DNA from: Euphorbia lathyris
Lineage: Eukaryota > Streptophyta > Magnoliopsida > Malpighiales > Euphorbiaceae
Length of the DNA stretch: 64,000 nucleotides
Assembly (NCBI RefSeq): GCF_963576675.1
Contig: NC_088919.1
Span: 50,180,501-50,244,500 of the forward strand
Reading direction: 5' to 3'
The notes beneath the pieces were generated by a model. It searched no databases and was not told where the DNA came from. It saw only the letters and a program-made list of their open reading frames with translations. Both the position numbers and the translations under genes were made by a program. Positions 42,607 through 54,302 of this stretch are shown in pieces (the first letter of the stretch is position 1; each line of letters begins with the position of its first letter).

Positions 42607-43628
42607 GAAAATCATATAGAAATACTAAAACATTTTCTTCTTTATTTTCTTCACGAAACTCCAAGTTGAATTGGCCCGTTGAAGAATAAAATGAATTTTT
42701 GCTAAAGGGAAAATGATTGAATAACCAAAATTTTAAAAACTAATTTTTTTCTTTTTGATATGTCAAGTAGCACATCAAATATAGACTTTTCTAAAGCTTT
42801 TTCTTTTTCATTTAAAAGAAACATTTTTTTTTTCAAACAAACCTCTCATTTCTCCTATACTTATAATAAAGAAGAAATTACATCAAAAATCATGTTTGAA
42901 TGTTAATTTATATTTAAGTAATTCCTATATTTGTGTTTTATCATTTCTTATTTTTATTTTTAATTTTGTCAAAATTCAGTTATTTTCTTCATTATTCAAA
43001 AACCATAATTTTGAAAAAAAAAGAAAGTGGTATACAGATGTAGTAAAAAAAATTAAAAAATATGACAAAATAATAAATTATTCTTTGAGTACGAGGAAAT
43101 TATAAATATATACTTGATTCATGACTTTTGTCTAATTCACTCTATAATAAAATAGTTACATAAGTCATATGTAATGTTTTTCTTTTATTTGAAAATGGAC
43201 ACATGGATTATGAATTGTTGAGATATGGACACATGGCTTTTAAATATTTAAAATGGTGACATGTATATAGGACATGTGTCTTATCACATGTTACTCATAA
43301 TTTTTTTTAATTAATTTATAATTAGATTATAATTAATATTATGGTTATATTAATTGTGTGTTTTAATTGTCCACATGTTACTTACTATCACATCTTTAAA
43401 TTATTTATAGTAAAATAAATTCTAAATTCTAAATTCGTATATATATAATTTGGGAATTGGTAAAATATCAATTTTGATCCTTTTAATTTATAACATTTTA
43501 TAAAACTTTATCCAAAACTTTTAATGTACACCTAAAAACATTAAATTAGAACACAATAGTATACTTAAATTTTATAATTAACTAACACTATCTATTTCGA
43601 AAATAAAAATTTAGACACGGATGTTACA
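40793..43628 (-). repeat. 3' LTR of the LARD-like element (2836 bp)
   Basis: It carries an (AT)n tract (42562-42602) and about 280 bp (roughly 42870-43150) absent from its partner. Small ORFs such as 41445-41645 recur in both LTRs and have no domain. Confidence 0.88.
42562..42602. repeat. (AT)n microsatellite inside LTR
   Basis: About 20 AT units, absent at the matching place in the other LTR (near 45678). It therefore expanded or was lost after insertion. Confidence 0.95.
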
Positions 43629-43823
43629 ATTCTACCCACCTTAAAGAATTTCGTCCTCGAAATTCATATCGATTTTTACTTAGGACAATTAATCGTTACA
43701 ATTACTTAATTACGATTTTTTTTCTTCCTAACCCACTATCGAGCTATATAATGTTCAGACTTCTATCCCAAAATTCGCATTCTTAAATCACAATCCACCA
43801 CTCTAGGTCCGAAGAAAATAACC

Positions 43824-43841
43824 TAGGCTCTGATACCAAAA
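43824..43841 (-). other. Primer binding site (initiator Met tRNA), minus strand
   Basis: The reverse complement reads TTTTGGTATCAGAGCCTA directly at the 5' LTR border, an excellent iMet match, though no pol is encoded. Confidence 0.88.
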
Positions 43842-46414
43842 TGTCACACCCGACCCAAATCGGCTTTGGGTATGAACGAAAAATAGGTTAACGGGCATTC
43901 GTAAGATAAAAAGGCGAATCGATTTTCTAATAGATAAAAATTTATTTAAACTACCTAAAGTTTTATTTATTATTTGGCTTGGACACGATAATTCTATCGA
44001 GCTTCCTACGTATCCCGAACTTCTTTTAATCTTTAAATCAGGAATCAAAGCCACGTAGTTCTACCTATTTTAGGTAGTTCTGATAGGTAGTTCTCTTAAC
44101 TTATTAACTCATTTTAACTTATTGACACGTTGATTGATTCGCTAATAACTTAATTATATATTTCACTTTATTACTATATAATTTAATATATATAAATCAC
44201 TTTATCAAAACGAATCAAATCGAATAACGTTTTATCAAAACGAATCGAATCGAACAACGTTTTATCAAAGCGAATCAAATCGAATAATGTTTCATCAAAC
44301 GCAATCAAATCGAACAACGTTTCATCAAACCGACGCTTTATCAAACCAAATTCGTAATCAAATAAACGTAAAATTATATTTCAAATCATCAAGCCTTTTC
44401 AAAATGTAATACTAAATTTGCGTGTGTGTCCATCCTCGAATTCCACCCGTGTAGCTTATTATAACATCAATCATATCAATAATCGAGATATCTCATTCAT
44501 ATCTCGCCTTGCCTAACGTTAGGACTACCAGCCGTGCACTCTGGCCATACCGCCCTTAGGTATGGTCTTACAATTCTTACAACTCCTACCCCTGGCAATC
44601 CTAGATGGACAAAACCATTTTATCTTTCAAAATATCACAACATAAAAATCATATTTGATTTCAATTCAAATCTCATAAATAATAATAATAACCTAGTAGC
44701 ATCCTCAATCCAAAAATAATTCGCATCAAATAGTCGAATTCATTTTCTCGACTCAATTTTCAAATAAATACCACAAGCATAAAATTATACATCAAATTAA
44801 TCATTTTATAATTAAAATCAAAAGTAAATACTTTAAAGAATCTATTTCCATAAAAAAAAATCATAAGTTTGACAATTTCATCAAATTAAACTCACTCAAA
44901 TATTATAGAAATAGACTTAAATAAAATTTATACCAAATACTTTATCGGACTATTTTCATACATTTTTATTGGACTATTTTCATACATTTTTATCGGACTA
45001 TTTTTATTTACCATTATCACCGGAATAGTTCATGTAATACTGATCAGTTGGACTTGTGACACTGTACTATTTTTATGTTCCAAACTCTTATACTAATTTT
45101 ATATTCGATACCGTCTCTACTTGGTAAATATCAGCATTGGTCCTTTTATTTATTAATTTTAACTTTTGCTTAGAATATTTTATTCATAAGATTTAAAATA
45201 GTCGAAATATTCTTATTAGATTATTTTCGGTCACTGAGATATTAATTTTGAACCGACGTAGTTAATTTGGACCAATTATACCTTTAAACTCGTAACACGG
45301 CTAAAGGTCTTAATACGGAATTTTACTTCGATAAATCTAAAGGACAACTAGTCTAAAATTTATATTTTTATATTTTATTAGTAACCTATAGGCTTGATAA
45401 ATTACTAATCACAACCCTATTAAAATTTAACGCAACTACCGAAACCAAACTTACACAAAATCATACTGATAACATTTAAAAAATAATTTGAATCTAAAAT
45501 ACAGTTACCAAAATATTGTCGCCGAAATACTGTTTTTGGTCGCCGAAATACCGTTTCTAGTCACCGAGAGGTCGTTGGCATCTAAATATCACCGACATCA
45601 AAAGAATTATAAAATTAAAATGATAACCCTATTAATTGAAAATCCATTTAATAAAACCATTTTATTATAGATAAATTCATATAGAAATACTAAAACATTT
45701 TCTTCTTTATTTTCTTCACGAAACTCCAAGTTGAATTGGCCCATTGAAGAATAAAAATGAATTTTTGCTAAAGGGAAAATGATTGAATAACCAAAATTTT
45801 AAAAACTAATTTTTTTCTTTTTGATATGTCAAGTAGCACCTCAAATATAGACTTTTCTAAAGCTTTTTCTTTTTCATTTAAAAGAAACATTTTTTTTTTC
45901 AAACAAACCTCTCATTTCTCCTATACTTATAATAAAATAGTTACATAAGTCATATGTAATGTTTTTCTTTTATTTGAAAATGGACACATGGATTATGAAT
46001 TGTTGAGATATGGACACATGGCTTTTAAATATTTAAAATTGTGACATGTATATAGGACATGTGTCTTATCACATGTTACTCATAATTTTTTTTTAATTAA
46101 TTTATAATTAGATTATAATTAATATTATGGTTATATTAATTGTGTGTTTTAATTGTCCACATGTTACTTAATATCACATCTTTAAATTATTTATAATAAA
46201 ATAAATTCTAAATTCTAAATTCGTATATATATAATTTGGGAATTGGTAAAATATCAATTTTGATCCTTTTAATTTATAATATTTTATAAAACTTTACCCA
46301 AAACTTTTAATGTACACCTAAAAACATTAAATTAGAACACAATAGTATACTTAAATTTTATAATTAACTAACACTATCTATTTCGAAAATAAAAATTTAG
46401 ACACGGATGTTACA
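43842..46414 (-). repeat. 5' LTR of the LARD-like element (2573 bp)
   Basis: Close to the left LTR in base identity, but it lacks the 280-bp block and the (AT)n tract. It has about 30 bp (near 44898-44928) that the left copy lacks. Confidence 0.88.
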
Positions 46415-46419
46415 ATCGG

Positions 46420-47009
46420 TCCTAATCCCGCTCTTCTTTAGCCCTATATTACATCTCATCCCTCTTCCCAATCCGAGTAGCTCCATCTTTTCACCTTGGT
46501 TCGAAACATTTGGATCGATCGTCGATGAACTCATTCCACATAGAGATGGAAAGTCAGAGTTGAGGGTGCGTACAAAGGAGAGCCAGGAGAATATTAGGGC
46601 TGTAAAATGAAATTATTAGGGGGAAAGCATTTTTGTTTTCGGAAAAGATCCCGCTTTAATTTTGATCATTAGTAAGGAATGTGACATTTATTAAAACTAC
46701 TAAAATCATACACTTAATTAGAGTATTTTACTATCTTTATTAAAAGTTTTTTGTAATGCTTGTTATTTTTGTAGTCATATATGTTGATACTTTCTTTAAT
46801 TTTTTTTAATCATATATGTTGATACTTAAAATTTAGGAAGACTAATTTTACAATAAATCTTCTAAGTTTATGTTTTTTTTTCTAAAAAATTCAAATTTTA
46901 TGTTTGCTTGTTATTTAATTAAGCCAACATTATTGAGTCATATTTAAAAATAATTTTTTTTGAACCATAAAAATAATTTTTAGTGTCTATTTAAAAAAAA
47001 GTACAACTT
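46420..47009. other. Unassigned flank, AT-rich after 46620
   Basis: 46420-46610 is of mixed composition and open on the plus strand, but shows no domain. Together with 40600-40792 it would be the pre-insertion locus of the LARD-like element. The rest is AT-rich. Confidence 0.4.
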
Positions 47010-47890
47010 GTAAATTACTAGATTATAAAAGGCATAAATGAATAAAATGATGTTGAATTTCTTAAGATGAGATAAAATAAAAGTGTTTTTAAATTAAAAA
47101 GTACTAGCATATTTTTTTTGTCAATGCAATATTTAAATCGTTTTTAATTTTAACAAAAAAAAAATGCTATTTCTTAAATATGTAATTAAATTTTTAGAAA
47201 TGCCAACAATAAATTACAAATGTGAATTATAAAAAGTCACATAAATAGATAAAAAACTTATGGTAGAATTTTTAATTATAGGGACAAAAAAAAAGTATTT
47301 TCAACTTTAAAAATATTGGAACACTTTGTATTGATACAAAATCTAATTTATCGTAACTTTAAAAATTTTCCATGTTTTTTTAATCTAAAGTAACGAAGTT
47401 TCAATTTTTTGAAATGTTATTAAGTGATTATAAAACACGAGACAAACGTAATTGAATTTTTAATATAAGGACAAAATGAAAATATGTTTTCAAATTAAAA
47501 AATTACCATAACACTTTTTAGGGATATAAAATTTCACACGTCTTTAACTTTTAAAAATGTCGATGCTTTTTCCAAAATAGCGCCATTAAATGATTATAAA
47601 AGGGGACACCAATTAAAAAACGTGGTTGATTTTTAAATAAGGGAATAAAAATTAAAAAAATATTCAAATAAAAAAATACGGAGACACTTGTTCACGACGC
47701 AAATTCTAAACTGTTTTTAATTTTAAAAAAGTGTTAATGCTTTTTTCAAAAGCGTAGTTAGTTTTTTAAAAAGACCAACTTATAATAAAAAGTGTCTTTA
47801 AGAGACGGTAAAGACCGACATAGATACAAAAGTGTCGCTAAATTTTAAAATATAGAGACATATCTTCAAAAACATCGCGAAAAAAGTGTC
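47010..47890. mobile_element. CACTA-like element, subterminal repeat part
   Basis: Four to five degenerate units of roughly 170-190 bp repeat here. Each has 'aaa.gat.ataaaa...gac', 'ttttaattttaaaaa.tgt' and 'tgcttttt..aaa' segments, and 'gtgtc'/'gacac' words cluster towards 47890. After the Tat insertion the same element resumes at 63159 and ends 'ttttttttgtagtg' at 63187, the reverse of the CACTACAAAAA terminus of En/Spm elements. No left CACTA terminus or transposase was found. Confidence 0.55.
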
Positions 47891-50042
47891 TGTTGGCGAT
47901 ATTTTCGAAATATCCCAATTTTCAACCTTGATACGCGTTTGCGGGGATTAAAAATGGTAAAAATAATGCGGGCGTGCCAGAGAAGCTAGTTCTCAAAGGG
48001 TAAAATGGTAATTGAATGAAGTAAATAAATAAAATGCGCCTAAATTACTTGAATTCTAAACGAAAAGCGATTGACGACCGTTACAAGGACTGAAAATAAA
48101 AACAACGGTCTTGGGCCCCGACGTTACTTGACAGGTCGATCGGAAAAACAATTTTTTAAGATAAGTACTAAAAATAAAGGCAATAAAACGACACAAAGAT
48201 ATAAATTTTTTAATTTTCTTTTATATTTTTATTGATTTATTAAGGGTAAATAATTTATTAATGTTTTTTGTATTACAAATAATAATAAAGCATGAAAATT
48301 ACAACTTAAAAAGAAATAATAACTTTAAAGCTAGAAACGCAAATAAGTCACAAAAACAAATATGTACGGGATGAAATAAAATTAACCGATCTCTTTGATG
48401 TCATTAGGATGCGTGAAATTGAGGATTGGACCTCCAGAAAATCGGCTCGGGGGTTGTTGCGTTGTCCGGGTAGTACTGGGCGAATTTGAAGTAATTCGGA
48501 GAGTTCGGGGACTTGAGCAGAAATTTACCACCAAGTCAACAGCAAAATGGAACTAAATTGATGCTTTTGTGGGACTTTTGGGCTCAATTTCGGGAGCTGT
48601 AGAGGTCGGATTATAGCGAGACGAAGGCTAATATCTAAAGTTAGTGTGCGAAGGAAGGATTGAGAACTGGAGTTTCAGAAAAAGATCGAGTAAATGAGTC
48701 GGAATAAGTTATTGAAAATTGGGATGACAGAATAATTGTTTGATGGTTGAAAAAAACCAAAAGCTTGATTCTGTTTCGTGGAGGGTACTTTAGGGGCGAT
48801 TTAGAATGCTATAGGGTGTCGTTTTTTACGAAATAAAAATTGAGAATTTGAGAATTGATGTCAATAAAGAGATTAAAATTAATTTGGACTAAAATGATCA
48901 GCTAACGAACTCTAAATAAAATTTGGAAAAACGGCTCACCAGAAAAGTTGTTTGATGAATTTTTCAATGATGAAAAACTCAAAAGCTTGTTTCTGGGTCT
49001 TTTTAATTGATTGAGATCAATAAAAAGTTTCTAAACATGATTTGGAATAAGTGTGTAAACTAAGAATGACTCGAAAATGGGGTTTCGGTGATCTTGGTTT
49101 CACGGAAAATGCTTAAAGCTTTGAAGAATATAACAATGGTGGAATTTAATTTAGACTAAGAAAGCTTGAACCGAGGATTGGGTAACGATTTTACTGACTT
49201 AACTAAGAGATTGCAAAAAACGATTTGAAGATTTGTTGATTAAACTAAGAGAATTTCGGATTTGAAGTTTCTGAAAATTCGAAGCTTTTCTGAGGAACAG
49301 AAGATTAAAGAACTAATTATGGGAATTGAGACCTTGTTTAGACTAATTAGATGCTAAAGAACGATTTCTACGAATCTAAGGATTGATAAAAGGGCCGAAT
49401 TTGGCAGAGAATTTGAGAGACAAATTGAGTTGTTCTGTGTTTTTGATTGATTTTGAGTGGGGATTGGAATGAAGGGATTAGGCTATATTTATAGGATTTT
49501 GAGTAACAAATCCCATATTAGTGGCCCTTAAACTTCTCACCCATGATCCCACTACCTTCCCATTAGTTGAAGAAACAAAGTGGGTGAGTGGGAAGTTGGA
49601 AGGATGGAGATAATGGGTTGAATATGTCATGGGTGTGTTGGAAATGTTCAAGCCCGTTTTTCAGCACCACTTCCCTTTGAAAAATTCTACCGGCTTCATT
49701 TTAGCTCCGTTTTGCTCTGTTTTTGACATTCCGGAAAGCTACATCCCGAACTTTCTGAAAAAAAATATAACTGAGTGATATCTTCCTGTTTCGGGGTCCG
49801 TTTTCATCGTTGAAGTTGCTAGACGTGTTGCTGAAAAATGGTGCAAATTTGCCCCTGATTTTTATTATTTATTTTTTCTTTTCTTTTTATTTCTATTTTT
49901 TATAATAATCTTTTGATACTATTTTCTATTTTTTGTCACATTTTTATTTTGTTGAGAGATGAATTTAATTAAAATAAAAAAACTATAGAGTAAAAACTAT
50001 AACCTATGCTAAAATACAAAATTTTTTAATTAGCCCCCAACA
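47891..50042 (-). repeat. 3' LTR of Tat element (left side)
   Basis: The plus-strand ends are TGTTGGCGAT and CCCCCAACA. It is non-coding. Just inside it lies the purine tract (complement of 50043-50060). Confidence 0.92.
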
Positions 50043-50060
50043 ATTGCCCCCTATTTTATA
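50043..50060 (-). other. Polypurine tract of Tat element
   Basis: The reverse complement reads 'ataaaatagggggcaat' directly before the 3' LTR start TGTTGGGGG. Confidence 0.7.
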
Positions 50061-51059
50061 TGTAAAGGATTTGGAGGAAACTTTGCATATAAAATAAGTC
50101 TTTGAAAAATAATCCCCCAAACTTTCTAATATCAAACATTTGGCCCTAATTTCTTTCACATTTTCACTTACTCTTTCCTTCTCCTAATAGAACTCTCCCA
50201 CCTCAACACTTCATCTTCTTCTTCTATAGCTCAAATATGTTTCTCTTTCTCTCAAAACACTGAAAACCGAAAAACTCATCTAGCATCACGGCAACACCAT
50301 TCCAAGCTTCAAGAATCAATCACAAATGGGTTAGTTCCTCTTCTTTTGTCTCTTTATTTGTTGATTTTCCATGAAATTCCATGGTTTTAGAAGCTTGCAC
50401 TCTTGGAGAAAAATGGCTATGGATACCCATTTCGGGTTTTGATAAACTTTTGCTTTTTCTTGCGAATTTCTTGTGGAAATATGTGATTAGGCTTCTAGGA
50501 TCATAGTGGGAAGCTAGAATTTGGTTTTGCTTGTGTGTTTGATGGTTTTTTTTTTTTGGTTTTGATGTCTGTAAAAATGGAGGTTCGGTTATGGGCATTT
50601 TTGGTTCGAAAAAACCGAAATTGAAGGTGTTTAGATTACGTGTATGAGCTTTAGGAACTGGTTTGGAACCAAATGACCTGAGAAAATCGATTTTTGTCAA
50701 TTTCTCCCATTGACAGCAGGAGCTCGACTAAACTTCCCTGTTTTTCAAACCTTTTTTTTTTATTATTTACCTCAATCTTTTCTTGTAATCATTTTTTTTA
50801 TTATGATTCATTGATCAATCTTTGGTGAAAACGAACGCAAATGAATGATGATACAAGCTGTATTTTGACAAATTTATCTTTCTGATAGCTTCCTCGTCAC
50901 GTGCTTGTATGGTTTCTCCCGACTCGTGGCTCGGAAAGAAGATGAAAATCACTGAAGTAAGATTTGTACGAACATTGACGTTGCAATTTCACACATTATG
51001 TGATGGAAGTTTTTTTTTTCTTTTGATGCTCTGTTGAAATTTCTTTCTTTAATTTGCAG
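50061..51059 (+). promoter_or_regulatory. 5' region of antisense PMD gene (promoter, leader, intron)
   Basis: TATAAAATA at 50088-50096 is followed by a CT-rich leader (about 50165-50260). The sequence ends in a pyrimidine tract and 'tttgcag' acceptor at 51059, so an intron probably precedes the main exon. The donor could not be fixed. The open minus-strand frame at 50320-50700 shows no domain. If the reading is right, the PMD gene has its own promoter abutting the 3' LTR. Confidence 0.4.
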
Positions 51060-53891
51060 GACATGCTCATATCGTGCGGGCCTACGGCTGAGTCTGATAC
51101 ACTGCTGCCTCCTCCATTTCCGCTTGCAAGTGATCAAGATTTGGCTTTAAATGTCAATACCCGAGAGCTCCATTCAACCAAAAGGTCCCTCGTTTTTCCT
51201 CGCTACTTTAAGGAGTGGAATGATCTCGTTAATAAGATCAAAGGTACTTACTCAACTGCTTGGGAACGTATGGGCATAGCTGGTCTTCTTTATTTGTCGG
51301 TTCATGAGATTACCATGGTTGCCACGGTATTAGAGGGAGCTTTGAATTTTTGGTCGTCTCATTGCAACTCTTTGATTCTACCTCTCGGGCCTATGTCTAT
51401 CACCTTGAGAGATGTGGTGGCAATCACCGGGCTGCCGATTTTTGGAGATGAGGTTCCGAGTCGGGTTACATGTGACGCTTTCCCAAATGTGACAGGAAAA
51501 GGTTCAAGAAACTATGCTGCTATGGTTACCAATCTTGCAAACAAGGAACTTTTTACTGTGGATGATCACCTGGTTTTTGTTTGGATTCTTTTGAGCCAAT
51601 GGGTCTTCGAGCCTGTGGGATGTTCACCGACTTTGGAAGTGCTTGTGATTGCTAAGGCCTTGGTTACGGGGCAGAAACTCGCCTTAGGAACAATGCTACT
51701 GGCCAACACTTATCACCGCTTGTCCATTGTAGTGACAAATCAACCATTTTCCAAGTTGAAAGGCGGTTTGTGGCTCCTCCAGCTGTGGCTTTTTGCTTAT
51801 TTCCCTCATCTGTCAACAGGGAATTACCGGCCTGAATCTCAATTTCTAGGAATTGACATGTGCTACCGCTCTTATAACTTGAGTTTGAAAGAAGTGCTTC
51901 GCTATTTTCAAACCAGGATCCCTTCATCTCTCAATGCCTTGCTTATTTGCTCAACTCGGAGTGATTCGTACTTGCCTCCCTGTGCTAGGACTTTCTCTCA
52001 TGCAGCTAGTAAAGAGGATCGCCAGTGGTGGAAAATGTTTTGCTTGACACGGAAGCTGCATCACGGTACGTCTAGGGCCCGAAGTTCACGGATATCAACT
52101 ACAGGGATGGTCTTATATGCTACTTGCTTGTGGGCACGACAGTTTGGCTTGTTCCAAGGCATTCCCGGGCCTTTACCATTTCCCTCTAGTCAAGAAAGGC
52201 ACGGGGCAGACGAGGATGACATCACGGCTGCTCTAAACGAGGCTGAGACGGGTGTGGAGAGATCCAATGGGATAATTTTTCTTCATCCGGATTGTCCGAG
52301 TTTTGATTCTTGGTGGAGCATCGTTTTCAACTCGTGTATGCCTCCTACAGGTAAACTTCTAGACTCTTAAATGAAGATGCCGAGAGGAGAAAAAATGAAG
52401 GTGTTGGTATCATAAGAGTCTCGAGCCTCAATGATATCAACACATTATCGACTTCTCCAACCTTCACTTTCAGTTCTATTGCTGCCGATTCTTCACTGAT
52501 GCAACCCCCGGCAAGAACACTTCTTCAGAGTTCTTCCTCGCTAAACATTTTGCTCAATTCACATCCTTCACAGGTTGGTCCTCCCCTTTTTTTTACTGTT
52601 TATAAATTATTTGCCTTCATCTTCATCTTCTAACTCACTTCTTCTTAAACTTCTTGAACTGTATTGTTGCTTGTGTTGATGAATCAGTAATTTGTTGCTG
52701 ATTTTTTTTTTGTTGATGCTGCTGATTTTTAATCCAATTTTTCTTTTCTTTCTGCTGTATATGATGAAATCTACTGCACCCTTTATTTATTTTTCCCTTG
52801 AAATTGCTGCTGTCCTGTTTATGCGTGCTCCGTGATGCTGAAATTCTGTCGGTTGTGGCTTACTTGTTGAACTGATCGTTGGATTATGCTAAAATTACCA
52901 TGATTTGTTTTTATGAAATCAAATTTTGCTGTTTCAAACTAAAGAACAGCTGCTGAAATTTTTCATTTGCACTGCTATTAGCCTGAAATTGCAAACTTGA
53001 TTCGGCTCCTCTTTTTTGCAAATAGAGATGCAACAAATCCAAAAATAAATGCTGCTGGAATTTAAACAAACCCCTATTCAATTTGTAACTCTATATATAT
53101 ATATTTTTTATTATTTTCTTAAGCTGCTCAAACTGGATTTAATTGAGTCGCTTTTTTTTTCAGGAATCGTGCTTGACCGATATTCGTCTTGATCCGGTTG
53201 AGCTTCAAGTTGAGAATCCATTTGATAATATGGACTTTTCATTCATGACAGAACCTGCCCCCCGTCGTCTTTGAGTTTGGGTGCCGCCCGTGACGCTTAT
53301 GTTGTTATCTCGGATCTGATGGCGATTCGGCTCAGCAATTGGAGGGGTGATCAAGTGGAGAGGACCACGGCTAGCTTTTTTGTGTTGATCTCGTCGAGTA
53401 CCGATCCGGTTGAGGCTGCCAACTTGACCACTTTGAAGGACAAGATGATTTCTACTTTCGGGTCCTATTCTGAGAAGAATATGTTGTCGGCTCAACTGTC
53501 TTTTCAAACCAAAACTGGTTTAGCCGAAATTAACAGGTACAAGGAGCAATATGCCAAGATTCAAGAGGATCAAACACAGGATCAAAACCGGATCGAAGCT
53601 CTTCGGGTCAAGAGGATTCGACTGACAGAATTGGAGCAAGAAATGGCCGTGATAAAAGCGGAGTGCGATGAGTTGGCGAGGTCTGGGGCTGATTATAGGG
53701 ATGCTTTAAAGCATGTTCAAGGCGAAATGCAAAAAGAGAAAGATCGGTTGACTAGTCAAGTGGCTTTGATGCGGACTTGGCACGAGGAGGGCAAGGCGCA
53801 CCGCCGGGCAGCCATGGCTCTTTGTGATGAGTGGCACCGTGAGTCTCGAGCCGACATCACTTCATTTTTATCTTCTCTCCTAGCGCCTTGA
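51060..53891 (+). pseudogene. PMD plus coiled-coil gene carried antisense in Tat element
   Basis: The main exon begins at the acceptor 51059/51060 with ATG at 51063 and stays open to 52370. It encodes a plant mobile domain: 'WERMGIAGLLYLSVHEITMV', 'LNFWSSHCNSLILPLGPM', 'ITLRDVVAITGLPIFGDEV', then Trp/Phe-rich segments ending 'FDSWWSIVFNSC'. Similarity then continues in another frame ('LLNEDAERRKNEGVGIIRV') to a donor at 52573. A 590-bp intron ends 'tttttcag' (53163), and exon 2 joins in phase. It changes frame at a run of six C (53258-53263) and then encodes about 200 residues with a heptad-rich coiled coil (about 53600-53800). PMD relatives MAIN/MAIL1 act in silencing and expression; the role here is unknown. 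Two single-base frame changes only. Confidence 0.75.
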
Positions 53892-54302
53892 TTTATTTCG
53901 TTTATTACCGACACATTTTCACCGCTTGTTTTAGCGGTTGCTTTATTTTTATTCTTTATTCTTTCTTTTGCTTTTTTGGTGCAACTCTTTTATTATCCCT
54001 GTTTTTATTTTATTTTGTTTTTTAGGACATGTAAACGGACTTTTGATTATTTCGTTTACTTCTTTTTGTCACGTTATTTTTTACATTCCTATATATATTT
54101 TTTTTTGAACAGATGCTTGATTGATCCTAATATACTAATGATGCTAAAAATGTAAATTAATTAAACAATGAACTAACCTAAAAAAAAAAGAAAAAGAAGG
54201 AAGGGAGAAAAAAAAATGATAACAGCAAAAACGTGAAAAACTAAACAATATTTAGTACCTCATTGAATGTTAACATTCGGATCGCGTCCGATTTTGCGCA
54301 TT

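Larger units (their letters stand above)
40793..46414 (-). mobile_element. LTR element with 213-bp interior (LARD-like)
   Basis: Two large direct repeats (40793-43628 and 43842-46414) start TGTCACACC and end GATGTTACA. The outer flanks carry a perfect 5-bp duplication ATCGG (40788-40792, 46415-46419). The interior is only 43629-43841. Its right edge, read on the minus strand, gives TTGGTATCAGAGCC, an iMet primer site. Its left edge gives a purine tract ('aaggtgggtagaa'), so the element lies on the minus strand. Purine tract, primer and LTR starts resemble chromovirus (Tekay/Del-type) Ty3 elements. There is no coding sequence, so it must have moved with proteins supplied in trans, or lost its interior by a mechanism that kept both LTRs. 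Confidence 0.88.

Noticed and set aside
41445..44719. Small ORFs repeated at 41445 and 44534, and at 40817 and 43803
   Set aside because: They recur because they lie in the two LTRs of one element. No domain or coding conservation.
50320..50700. 126-codon minus-strand ORF between LTR and PMD gene
   Set aside because: Low-complexity, no domain, and it overlaps the probable leader and intron of the antisense PMD gene.
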